Assembly (NCBI RefSeq): GCF_039529835.1
Contig: NZ_CP154262.1
Coordinates: 186,001 to 250,000, forward strand
Source of the DNA: Arthrobacter sp. TMP15
GTDB taxonomy: Bacteria > Actinomycetota > Actinomycetes > Actinomycetales > Micrococcaceae
DNA length: 64,000 nt
Direction: 5' to 3'
The notes below the pieces were generated by a model. That model saw only the letters and a list, made by a program, of their open reading frames with translations, ran no database searches and was not told the DNA's origin. The position numbers were made by a program, and so were the translations under genes. Positions 35,246-43,666 of this stretch are shown piece by piece. How positions within the stretch are numbered: position 1 is the stretch's first letter; the number at the start of each line of letters is the position of its first letter.

Positions 35246-37705
35246 GTGGCGGTTTTCCCTTTGGCCCATACAACGGTGGACACAGTCCCTGCATTGCTGG
35301 AGCTCCTTTCCCAGAAGGGGTTTACCTTGGCTCCCCATGTTGCATCGGCCTTGTTCACGGATTTGTCCTCCGACATTGACGCGGTGCTTGAAGTGGCAGG
35401 ATTCCTCACCCCTTCCCAACTCTCGGGGCACTGCGCGCTCCCTGACCCTTTGCCTTTGCTGCCGGGTCTTCTGGCACGTGTAGGAGCCGTCGGTGGAGAA
35501 CTCGACGCCGAAGAGCGAGCTGGTCTGCTGGCTGCAGCAATCTGCGTTGAGGATCGGACCGAAGTACTGCTGGAGCAACAGCAGGTCACCATGAACGAAC
35601 TCATAGCCACCCGTTTGGGCACCCACCTGCTCTTCGTAGCAGGACACTTTTCCTTTGTTGATCCACGCATGCGCGTATGGGTCCACGGGTCAGCTACATT
35701 GGCTGAGCGGACAACGGAACATGTTCAAATGCAGCGCGCCTATACCGCCCTGGGTGACACGGATAAGGCCACTTGGCACGAGTCCTTGGCAACCCTTGAG
35801 GGTGATAACTTGCTTGTCCCGGCTCTGCTTAGGCTCTCACGCAAAGCGAATGCTGCCGACAACGCCGTCTGGGCACATGCCATTGCTCGCGAAGCTTCCA
35901 GCCATGCTCTTGGTGCAGAATTTTTTGAATCGCAGCTGTGTGCTGGCGTGGCCGCACTCAACCTTGGGTTAGTGGAAGATGCAGCCAATTGGCTTGGCGG
36001 GGCAATGTCTTCCCCGGATGTGTTGGTGGCTGCACGGGCGCTGCCGCCGTTTGTTCATGCCGAGTCACTCCTGGCAGGGGAGGTACCTATTGTGGCTCTG
36101 GCCCGCCATAGTGATTCCTTTCTCAAAAGAGCAGAGGCGCTGGAAGCCGCGGACTCCGCCACGGTTGCCCGCCAAGTTGCCAAGGCCACGGGTCTGGCAG
36201 CTGGCCTGTGTGCGGCACGGGGCACGCATGAAGAAGCCGCACGGCTACTCGATGAGGCAGAACGGCTTGCGGAAGAACATAACGTTGACGGGTTGCCGCT
36301 ATGCGCAGCGCGACTCTGGTGTGCCACCTTCGGAGGTCCCGCCGTCGAGCCTGAATATGCCTGCCGGTGTCGCCAATGCCTGGATGGGTTGCCTGATTTT
36401 TCGGATGCACGCGTTGTTATGGACGCGTTAACGCTTGGACTTGATGATGATGCCTACGCCGGTCTGCGCTTACTACACGACGGTCCAGAATCCGGACGGT
36501 CTGTGAGCGGTGGCAACCGAGGCAGTGAGGTCCGGTGGGCGCCAACTCCATTGGGATTGGCATACGGGGCAGTAGTCGCAGCACTACTTCAGCTTTGGCT
36601 CGGCGATGTTTCCAGAGCGGCCGCCGAACTGAGACGAGCAGCAGTTTCGGTGCCCGTGGGTCTGCCTTTCTTTGGCCTGGGCGTCATTGTAGCCCGCCGC
36701 CTTGACGTGCTGACAACAGGCGAGGTGGGTACCTTGGCGCACGCCATGGAAGCAAGCTATCCAGCCGCCAGCTCAGCATTCATCCGCACCGGAGACCTCA
36801 TGGACAGGACGTTGAGCGCTTACCTGGATGGCCGGGTCGAAGAGGCCTCCACGTTGGGCAGGCTGGCAGCGCAGCGGGCGTTGCGGGGCGCAGCGTCGCC
36901 ACTGTATGTCCCCGGCTTTGATGAGATGGCACCGCGGGGAAGTGCCACCGCTGATGAGCAGGGGCAAACGCACAATGGTGGAGTTGCCCCCGGACCACGA
37001 ATGCCGTCAGGGCACCGTCGAGCAAGCTCCGCCCGCGTGGCCCTTTGTTCCACCGATAACTCCCGGTTTGCCAAGGATTATGAGTATGCCGAGGGTGTTA
37101 GCGTGATGTTGCGCTCGCATTACGAACGAGCCCGCACCGAGTTCGTTATTGGTCGGGCATGCCTGTTGCACAGCACTGTTGCCATGGCCCGGGAACATCT
37201 TGTTGTGGCCGCTGACCTCTTCCGGGAAGTGGGTGCCATGGCGTGGCTGCGTTGCGTGGAAAATACGCTAAGCAGTCTGCCACCGCCTGATGGTCACCTC
37301 GCTGCCCGTGTAATGGGGCCGGGGGTAGCTACTGAAAAGGAAACCAGTGATGAGGACGCTGGGCCGCGGAAAGCGATGAGCTCCACGACGGCGCAGGATC
37401 AGCTCCATAGGCGGCCGGGGAACTTTGCGGCACCCGCCAAAGCCTTGAAAGAGTACGACGACGGTCCTCTGCAACGCTGTCGGCAAGAGTGGGGCGAGGT
37501 GTTGACTGAGCGGGAGCTTGAGGTGGCCATGCTCGTTGTTGACGGTGCCCCAAACCGGCAGGTAGCGGCACAGCTACATGTTTCTGTGCGCACGGTAGAG
37601 GTCCACTTGGGCCATGTGTTCACCAAACTCGATGTGCGTTCACGGGTGGAGTTAAGCGTGTTGGCGCACCGCATGGGTAGCGAATGGCACCAGGTCGATA
37701 CGTAG
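35246..37705 (+). CDS. Large LuxR-type transcriptional regulator
   Basis: An 819-residue regulator. The C-terminal 70 residues are a LuxR/GerE HTH: LTERELEVAMLVVDGAPNRQVAAQLHVSVRTVEVHLGHVFTKLDV. The rest is largely helical, with alpha-alpha hairpins such as AARLLDEAERLAEEHNVDG and ARTEFVIGRACLLHSTVAMAREHLV suggesting a TPR/MalT-like sensor region. I find no Walker A motif at the N-terminus, so it looks like a LAL-type protein without the ATPase module. The start is a GTG nine or so bases after GGAGGA. It is followed on the same strand by two chitinase genes, with 125 bases between; control of chitin use is a reasonable inference, not proven. Confidence 0.85.
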   Translation: MAVFPLAHTTVDTVPALLELLSQKGFTLAPHVASALFTDLSSDIDAVLEVAGFLTPSQLSGHCALPDPLPLLPGLLARVGAVGGELDAEERAGLLAAAICVEDRTEVLLEQQQVTMNELIATRLGTHLLFVAGHFSFVDPRMRVWVHGSATLAERTTEHVQMQRAYTALGDTDKATWHESLATLEGDNLLVPALLRLSRKANAADNAVWAHAIAREASSHALGAEFFESQLCAGVAALNLGLVEDAANWLGGAMSSPDVLVAARALPPFVHAESLLAGEVPIVALARHSDSFLKRAEALEAADSATVARQVAKATGLAAGLCAARGTHEEAARLLDEAERLAEEHNVDGLPLCAARLWCATFGGPAVEPEYACRCRQCLDGLPDFSDARVVMDALTLGLDDDAYAGLRLLHDGPESGRSVSGGNRGSEVRWAPTPLGLAYGAVVAALLQLWLGDVSRAAAELRRAAVSVPVGLPFFGLGVIVARRLDVLTTGEVGTLAHAMEASYPAASSAFIRTGDLMDRTLSAYLDGRVEEASTLGRLAAQRALRGAASPLYVPGFDEMAPRGSATADEQGQTHNGGVAPGPRMPSGHRRASSARVALCSTDNSRFAKDYEYAEGVSVMLRSHYERARTEFVIGRACLLHSTVAMAREHLVVAADLFREVGAMAWLRCVENTLSSLPPPDGHLAARVMGPGVATEKETSDEDAGPRKAMSSTTAQDQLHRRPGNFAAPAKALKEYDDGPLQRCRQEWGEVLTERELEVAMLVVDGAPNRQVAAQLHVSVRTVEVHLGHVFTKLDVRSRVELSVLAHRMGSEWHQVDT

Positions 37706-37830
37706 TCGCACCTATGCGTGGTTGTGCTGATGTGCGGTGACCCTAGCCATGGATAACCTTGGGCCAGCAAGCGTAGGAGCTTACTTCCTGCGCTGCAGCG
37801 GTCTCATTCGCACAGCAGAACAGGAAATCC

Positions 37831-40479
37831 ATGCAGACACCAACATTGCCGGGATGGCGGCATCGTAGTGCCGCCATCGTGACGGGGTTCGCCCTTGTTG
37901 CCTCGATCGGCATAACGACGCAGATGGCTCACGCCGCACCGTCTCAAACATCGACAACAAAGGCGTGCGCCCCCGCTTGGGCTCCGTCCAGCGTTTATAC
38001 GGGGAGCACGGTTGTTTCCCATCAGAACGTGAACTACTCCGCCAAGTGGTGGACTCAAAACAACGTGCCGGGCGCTGATCCATGGGGGCCGTGGACCAGT
38101 CAAGGGGCATGCGGGGCGGGGACGGATCCGACGCCGACTCCCACTGCCACCTCAACCTCCACTCCCACTGCGGTTCCGACCGCAACACCAACCGCAACCC
38201 CAACGGCTACCCCAACCCCGACAACGCCGCCCACTGACGCTCCTGGAACTCCATGGACGTCTAACCCGGATGAGAAATGCCGGCCCGACGGCCTGTACCA
38301 GACCCCCGGTGTTGATGTTCCCTATTGCTCCGTATATGACGAAACGGGCAGGGAACTTCTTCCTAATGGTCTGGAACAGCGCGTGATCGGCTATTTCACC
38401 AGCTGGCGCACCGGTGAGAACGGCGCCCCGCGCTACCTCGCCAGTGATATCCCGTGGAAGAAACTCAGCCACATCAACTACGCTTTTGCGCACATTGACG
38501 GCAACAATAAAGTTTCCGTCGGTGCAGAGGCGCCCGGTAATGCGGCCACTGACCTGACCTGGCCCGGCGTTGCTGGGGCCGAGCTGGACCCATCGTTGCC
38601 CTACAAGGGGCACTTGAACCTGCTGAAGAAGTTCAAGAAGGAAAACCCTGGAGTGAAGACTCTTGTTTCGGTTGGTGGTTGGGCGGAGACCGGTGGTTAC
38701 TTCGCTGCTGATGGCACTCGTGTGGGGGATGGCGGCTTCTATACGTTGACAGAATCCCAGGCCAAGATCGATACCTTCTCCGATTCAGCCGTGGAATTTA
38801 TCCGTAAGTATGGCTTTAGCGGTGTTGATATCGATTACGAATATGCCACCAGCAACTCTAAGGCGGGTAACCCGGATGACTTCGCCATCTCTGAGCCTCG
38901 CCGTGCCGTGCTCTTTGAGAACTACATGAAACTGATGAAGACCCTGCGCGAAAAACTGGACAAAGCCAGTGTTGCTGATGGCACGTACTACCAGCTCACA
39001 GTTGCCGCTCCAGCATCGGGCTGGCTACTGCGTGGCATGGAAGCGCATCAGGTGGTCAAATACCTGGACTTCGTTAACATGATGAGCTATGACTTGCACG
39101 GTGCATGGAATAACTACGTAGGCGGCAACGCAGCGCTCTTCGACGATGGAAAGGACCCGGAACTCGCAGCTGGAGGCGTGTACAACGCCTACAAGGGGGT
39201 TGGCTACTTGAACTCTGACTGGGCGTACCACTACTTCCGTGGCGCAATGCCGGCCGGTCGCATCAACCTGGGCGTACCGTTCTACACTCGCGGCTGGACA
39301 AACGTAAAGGGCGGAACCAATGGCCTTTACGGTAGCTCCGTGCTGGCCGACCAGAACAAGTGTGCTCCCGGAACCGGCCCTAAAGCCGGTGGAAACTCCA
39401 AATGTGGTGACGGTGCCGGCGGCATCGACAACCTGTGGCATGACAGCGACCCAATGGGCGGCGAATTGGCCGCAGGGGCTAACCCAATATGGCATGTGCT
39501 GAACCTGCAAAAGGGTGTTGTAGGCGACTACGCTGCTTCATATGGTTCACCAACGGGTGCGCTTAAGGGCACCTATACACGCCATTTTGATAACGTCACC
39601 AAAAACGAGTGGTGGTGGAATGACACCACCAAGACGTTCCTTACCGGAGACGCCGACCAAGCCATCCAAGCCAAGGCCGACTATGTGGCAGACAAAGGTC
39701 TTGGCGGGGTCATGATTTGGGAGCTTGCAGGCGACTACGAGTACAACGCCAGCAAAGGCCAGTACGAGATGGGGTCCACGCTCGTGGACAAGATCCACTC
39801 CACCTTGTCAAATTCCAAGCCCTACGGCGCAACCAAGGCAAACGTGAAGATGCCCACCAAGGCCATTGATCTTGGTGTTGAACTGAAAAACTTCGCCTTG
39901 GGTGACAATAATTACCCCATCAACCCGGAAGTGCACTTCACAAACAACTCCAAAACCGCCATACCGGCCGGTGCAACAATCACGTTCGACAGTGCAACAA
40001 GCGACACCGGTGAGATGAAAGAACAAAGTGGGTGGTCCATCACCAAGGTATTCAGCGACCACTCCGGCAACAATGTTGGAGGGCTCAAAGGCGATTTCCA
40101 CACCTACACGATCAAGGTGCCATCCGGAGGTATTGCGGCTGGCGCAACTGTCAGCACCAAGCTGGCATGGACGCTGCCCACTGCAATGATCTCCAACTTC
40201 CGGGTCAGCATTGGTTCGGAAACGTACGCCATCTTGGCTGACTACCCTCGTGGCGTCAGTGTTGTGGAGCCTTCCGCAGGCACCGGCGGCGGTAACGGCG
40301 CGGGACCAGTTGAAAGCTGCAACGGAGCCGGTGCCTGGTCCGCTGCGGCCGTTTACACCGGCGGGGACGTTGTTAGCCACGGCGGTTCCAGTTACAAGGC
40401 CAAGTGGTGGAACCAGGGCGAAGTCCCGGGTTCCGGTGCGGCCAACGCCTGGGGTTCTCCTATCCTGTGCGGTAAGTGA
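37831..40479 (+). CDS. Secreted GH18 chitinase, CBM5/12-GH18-accessory-CBM5/12
   Basis: Extracellular chitinase of 882 residues. A Sec signal peptide (about 1-36, ending MAHAAPS) leads into a CBM5/12 chitin-binding module (about 45-95, with AKWWTQNNVPG), a Thr/Pro linker, and a GH18 barrel (about 155-660) with LVSVGGW and NMMSYDLHGAW. The catalytic motif is SGVDIDYE (330-337), with Glu337 as acid; the first Asp of DGxDxDxE is replaced by Ser330. After it comes a beta-sandwich accessory region (about 670-810) and a second CBM5/12 ending in KAKWWNQGEVPG. A chitinase gene follows on the same strand. The cytoplasmic regulator upstream may control both. Confidence 0.95.
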   Translation: MQTPTLPGWRHRSAAIVTGFALVASIGITTQMAHAAPSQTSTTKACAPAWAPSSVYTGSTVVSHQNVNYSAKWWTQNNVPGADPWGPWTSQGACGAGTDPTPTPTATSTSTPTAVPTATPTATPTATPTPTTPPTDAPGTPWTSNPDEKCRPDGLYQTPGVDVPYCSVYDETGRELLPNGLEQRVIGYFTSWRTGENGAPRYLASDIPWKKLSHINYAFAHIDGNNKVSVGAEAPGNAATDLTWPGVAGAELDPSLPYKGHLNLLKKFKKENPGVKTLVSVGGWAETGGYFAADGTRVGDGGFYTLTESQAKIDTFSDSAVEFIRKYGFSGVDIDYEYATSNSKAGNPDDFAISEPRRAVLFENYMKLMKTLREKLDKASVADGTYYQLTVAAPASGWLLRGMEAHQVVKYLDFVNMMSYDLHGAWNNYVGGNAALFDDGKDPELAAGGVYNAYKGVGYLNSDWAYHYFRGAMPAGRINLGVPFYTRGWTNVKGGTNGLYGSSVLADQNKCAPGTGPKAGGNSKCGDGAGGIDNLWHDSDPMGGELAAGANPIWHVLNLQKGVVGDYAASYGSPTGALKGTYTRHFDNVTKNEWWWNDTTKTFLTGDADQAIQAKADYVADKGLGGVMIWELAGDYEYNASKGQYEMGSTLVDKIHSTLSNSKPYGATKANVKMPTKAIDLGVELKNFALGDNNYPINPEVHFTNNSKTAIPAGATITFDSATSDTGEMKEQSGWSITKVFSDHSGNNVGGLKGDFHTYTIKVPSGGIAAGATVSTKLAWTLPTAMISNFRVSIGSETYAILADYPRGVSVVEPSAGTGGGNGAGPVESCNGAGAWSAAAVYTGGDVVSHGGSSYKAKWWNQGEVPGSGAANAWGSPILCGK

Positions 40480-40539
40480 GCCGAGCTCCGCGGGCTGGAG
40501 CGGCAATCGCAACGTAATTAAGGCGATGCAAGCAACATG

Positions 40540-40571
40540 AAGTGGCGGGGTTCTTTGGAATCCCGCCACTT
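40540..40571 (+). terminator. Terminator of the first chitinase gene
   Basis: Arms AAGTGGCGGG (40540-40549) and CCCGCCACTT (40562-40571) with a 12-base loop, followed by TTG. It lies 60 bases past the stop codon. Confidence 0.75.
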
Positions 40572-40655
40572 TTGCGTTTATTACGTGATGGTGCAGGCAA
40601 ACACGGACCGAGCTGAAACGGATATGAGGGTTCCAGAAACCAACACTCACAAGAA

Positions 40656-40675
40656 CCTAGGTATCAATACCTAGG
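40656..40675. promoter_or_regulatory. 20-bp perfect palindrome, candidate operator of the second chitinase
   Basis: CCTAGGTAT (40656-40664), CA, ATACCTAGG (40667-40675) form a perfect dyad 117 bases before the start of the second chitinase. It is short and has no T-run, unlike the terminators in this window, and fits a dimeric repressor or activator site. It does not match the DasR or the Streptomyces chitinase direct-repeat consensus. Confidence 0.6.
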
Positions 40676-40792
40676 TGACTATCAGCTGGGGAAAGTATGT
40701 GGAAGATGCTGATGTGACTTGGGACACGGAAGAATAGCGTTGTTCCCGGACGACGGTGCGATCAGCGCACCTCACTGTTCAAGGGATTACGA

Positions 40793-42703
40793 ATGTCAGA
40801 AAAAATCAATCGGCGCAAGCGCCTCACGAAGGTGTGGGCTGCTGTGGCTGCGGGCACCATGGTTGCTGGATTGGCAGGTGGTGTGGGTGCCCTCGGGGCA
40901 AATGCCGCACCTGTCGACACAGGTGCAGATGCTCCGCTCACCTCAACTGTCAACGGTTACCGCAATGTTGGATATTTTGCGCAGTGGGGGGTGTACGGGC
41001 GTGCGTTCCAAGCAAAGCAGCTCGACGTTTCCGGAACTGCGAAAGATCTCACCCACATCAACTACTCCTTCGGTAACATCAACAACCAGTCATTGACCTG
41101 TTTCATGGCAAATAAGGCGCAGGGGACTGGTCCCAACGGTTCCGACGGTGCAGGCGATGCTTGGGCCGACTTTGGTATGGGCTACGCGGCAGATAAGTCT
41201 GTCTCTGGCAAGGCCGATACCTGGGACCAGCCGTTGGCAGGTTCTTTCAATCAGCTCAAACAGCTCAAAGCCAAGAACCCGAAGCTGAAGGTCATGATCT
41301 CCCTGGGTGGCTGGACCTGGTCCAAGAACTTCTCGAAGGCAGCAGCCACCGAGCAGTCCCGCCAGAAACTGGTCTCTAGCTGTATTGATCTGTACATCAA
41401 GGGCAACCTGCCAAACTTCGAAGGACGTGGCGGCCCTGGTGCGGCTGCGGGGATCTTTGATGGCATTGATATTGACTGGGAATGGCCGGGTACCAACTCC
41501 GGTCTAGAAGGCAACGGTGTAGACACAGTCAATGACCGTGCAAACTTCAAGGCCCTGCTGGCCGAGTTCCGTAAGCAACTCGACGCGTACGGCACCACAA
41601 ATGGCAAGAAGTATGTCCTGAGTGCCTTCCTGCCGGCCAACCCCGAGGACATTGATGCAGGCGGCTGGAATGATCCGGCCAACTTCAAGTCCTTGGACTT
41701 TGGCAATATCCAGGGCTATGACCTGCATGGTGCGTGGAACCCCACGCTCACCGGTCACCAGGCCAACCTCTACGACGACCCCGCGGATCCTCGTGAGCCG
41801 AACAAAAAATTCAGTGCCGACAAGGCAGTGAAGAAGTACCTTGAAGCTGGCATTGATCCCAAGCAGCTGGGCCTGGGCTTGGCAGCGTACGGCCGCGGCT
41901 GGACCGGGGCCACGAGCGTTGCCCCATGGGGTCCGGCCACCGATGGCGCTCCGGGCACGTACGAAAAGGCAAATGAGGATTACGACAAGCTAAAGACACT
42001 TGGTACGGATCACTACGACGCCGCAACCGGCTCTGCATGGCGCTATGACGGCACACAGTGGTGGAGCTATGACAACATTGCCACCACTAAACAAAAAACT
42101 GACTACATTGTCAGTAAGGGTCTTGGTGGCGGAATGTGGTGGGAGCTCTCAGGTGACCGCAATGGTGAACTGATTGGCGCCATGTCTGATAAGTTCCGGG
42201 CAGCAGCACCGGGGCCGGTCACCGAGACGGCCCCTCCAGGCACCACCGGTCCCACGCCCACTCCTAGCGCAACGCCTACTCCGAGTCCCACTGATCCTCC
42301 CGTTCCGGGGGAATGTACAGCAACGCCTTGGTCCGCATCCGCTGTGTATAACGGTGGTGAGAAGGTCAGCCATAAGGGAGTTGAGTACAAAGCCAAGTGG
42401 TGGACACAAGGTGGTGTACCGGGTGCCGACGGTGCGTGGCAGAAGGTAGCCAATTGCGCAGGAGTTCCCACAGACCCGACGCCTACGCCGACACCCACCC
42501 CGACCACCGCTCCGACGGTTGCCCCCACAACACCGCCAGCCAATTCGAACTGTGGCGAGGTGTGGAACGCAACTGCGACCTATGTTGGCGGTACCAAGGT
42601 TTCCCTTGACGGCTCCAGCTACAAGGCGAAGTGGTGGACGGTTGGTGAGAAGCCCGGTACTTCACAGTGGGGTGCCTGGGAAAATGTAGGGGCCTGTAAA
42701 TAA
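40793..42703 (+). CDS. Secreted GH18 chitinase with two C-terminal CBM5/12 modules
   Basis: Extracellular chitinase of 636 residues. A Sec signal (about 1-38: KVWAAVAAGTMVAGLAGGVG then ANAAPV) precedes a GH18 barrel (about 55-465) with DLTHINYSFGNI, MISLGGWTW and a complete catalytic motif DGIDIDWE (223-230, acid Glu230). Thr/Pro linkers separate two CBM5/12 chitin-binding modules (about 500-550 and 585-636), each with an AKWW motif. Compared with the first chitinase it has an intact active site and different module order, so the two enzymes may act together on chitin. AAGGGA precedes the ATG, and a palindromic candidate operator lies upstream. Confidence 0.96.
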   Translation: MSEKINRRKRLTKVWAAVAAGTMVAGLAGGVGALGANAAPVDTGADAPLTSTVNGYRNVGYFAQWGVYGRAFQAKQLDVSGTAKDLTHINYSFGNINNQSLTCFMANKAQGTGPNGSDGAGDAWADFGMGYAADKSVSGKADTWDQPLAGSFNQLKQLKAKNPKLKVMISLGGWTWSKNFSKAAATEQSRQKLVSSCIDLYIKGNLPNFEGRGGPGAAAGIFDGIDIDWEWPGTNSGLEGNGVDTVNDRANFKALLAEFRKQLDAYGTTNGKKYVLSAFLPANPEDIDAGGWNDPANFKSLDFGNIQGYDLHGAWNPTLTGHQANLYDDPADPREPNKKFSADKAVKKYLEAGIDPKQLGLGLAAYGRGWTGATSVAPWGPATDGAPGTYEKANEDYDKLKTLGTDHYDAATGSAWRYDGTQWWSYDNIATTKQKTDYIVSKGLGGGMWWELSGDRNGELIGAMSDKFRAAAPGPVTETAPPGTTGPTPTPSATPTPSPTDPPVPGECTATPWSASAVYNGGEKVSHKGVEYKAKWWTQGGVPGADGAWQKVANCAGVPTDPTPTPTPTPTTAPTVAPTTPPANSNCGEVWNATATYVGGTKVSLDGSSYKAKWWTVGEKPGTSQWGAWENVGACK

Positions 42704-42757
42704 GGGCAAGTTCCCTTCACGTATAAAAGCTCGGGTTCTCAAAATCCTGAGTTCACA

Positions 42758-42806
42758 CAGGAAAGTCCCGTCCAGCCGATCTCCACGGCTTGGCGGGACT
42801 TTCCTG
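42758..42806. terminator. Bidirectional terminator after the second chitinase
   Basis: Near-perfect 21-base arms (42758-42778 and 42786-42806) with a 7-base loop and two mismatches, located between convergent genes. Confidence 0.85.
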
Positions 42807-42819
42807 CATTGCAGCAGAA

Positions 42820-43143
42820 CTACGCGATCTCGGCCTCGGCGTTACTGTCATCATCGGGCAACGATTCCACGACCAAGGTGCTTGCCCGGCGCCTGCCTTG
42901 ACGGTCAAGGACAAGAGCCACGATGGCCCCCAATCCGGCACCCGGCAGCACCATGAGCACGGCAAACAGACCAAAGACGCTGGAAGCTGCGAACTCTCCA
43001 TCTGCTGGCAGTGAGAACGTGAAAATTGCGGCAGTTACAACACCGGCCAAGGCTCCTGCTATCAGGAACGGGACATACTTGGGGGCCCGGCGCACAGTGA
43101 GCTTGCGCGGCTCCCCTGCGGTGGTTTCAGGGTGAGAGGTCAT
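42820..43143 (-). CDS. Two-helix membrane protein of unknown function
   Basis: A 107-residue protein with two hydrophobic helices (about 24-44, YVPFLIAGALAGVVTAAIFTF, shortened here; and about 58-80, GLFAVLMVLPGAGLGAIVAL) and charged ends. The tail is acidic (DDDSNAEAEIA). I do not recognise a functional family. It lies 55 bases downstream of the sterol carrier family gene on the same strand. Confidence 0.75.
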   Translation of the reverse strand: MTSHPETTAGEPRKLTVRRAPKYVPFLIAGALAGVVTAAIFTFSLPADGEFAASSVFGLFAVLMVLPGAGLGAIVALVLDRQGRRRASTLVVESLPDDDSNAEAEIA

Positions 43144-43198
43144 GAATCAAGGGTACCGCCCCAACATGAGAGCAGTTTAAGCGTGTGGGAAGGGTTCG

Positions 43199-43552
43199 CT
43201 AAAAGGGTAGTTCTGCAGATAAGTCCGCACGCAAGCCTGAGGCTGCCACCAGTCCGCGGCCGACGGCGTCAGCCCAGCTGGTTCCGCCGCTCACCAGCGC
43301 CAGCCAGGTTCCGGCGTCGCACTCCACCACATTTGGCGGGGTGCCACGGGTGTGCCTGGGCCCGGCGATGCATTGGGTGACACCAAAGGGAGGTACCCGC
43401 ACCTCGACCGAGTTGCCCGGCGCGCGAGCGGCCAATTCCTCTAGGGTGTAGCGCACTGCCATGGCCGTGACGGGGCGCGAACTCTCCCCGTTGAGCCAGG
43501 CTGACAGTGCCGCCTGGCCCTCGAGAATGTCTATGCGACGCCGTGCACTCAT
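43199..43552 (-). CDS. Sterol carrier (SCP2-like) family protein
   Basis: A 117-residue cytoplasmic protein of the actinobacterial family that begins MSARRRIDxxEGxAALxAWL and carries an SCP2-like lipid-binding fold. Recognisable elements are LAARAPGNSVEVRVPPFGVTQCIAGPRHTRGTPPNVVECDA and WLALVSG. Members are frequently found beside purine genes. A ligand has not been shown. GGGAGAAT precedes the ATG. It follows the asparaginase gene on the same strand with a 100-base gap. Confidence 0.85.
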   Translation of the reverse strand: MSARRRIDILEGQAALSAWLNGESSRPVTAMAVRYTLEELAARAPGNSVEVRVPPFGVTQCIAGPRHTRGTPPNVVECDAGTWLALVSGGTSWADAVGRGLVAASGLRADLSAELPF

Positions 43553-43638
43553 GTGTGATTCTCCCTGAGTTAATTTTTTTTGATGCTCGACGGCGGTGGC
43601 CCAGGCTGGTCCATCTGACCCGGTATGCGAGCGGGGTA

Positions 43639-43666
43639 GTTAATCCTGAAGGGTTAATCCAGAAGG
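43639..43666. repeat. 14-bp tandem duplication at the asparaginase gene end
   Basis: GTTAATCCTGAAGG (43639-43652) and GTTAATCCAGAAGG (43653-43666) are adjacent copies with one mismatch. The second copy contains the asparaginase stop codon, so the end of the gene seems to have been duplicated. Confidence 0.75.

Larger units (their letters stand above)
40480..40792. other. Intergenic region between the two chitinase genes
   Basis: This 313-base region holds a hairpin terminator for the first chitinase (40540-40571) and a 20-base perfect palindrome (40656-40675) before the second, so the second chitinase probably has its own regulated promoter. No gene is seen. Confidence 0.7.

Noticed and set aside
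38110-38240. Repetitive DNA resembling a repeat array
   Set aside because: It encodes the Thr/Pro linker of the chitinase; the repeats are codon-level and not a CRISPR array.
40713-40728. GlxR/Crp site before the second chitinase
   Set aside because: TGTGA-N6-ACACG matches only the left half-site of TGTGA-N6-TCACA well, which is weak support.
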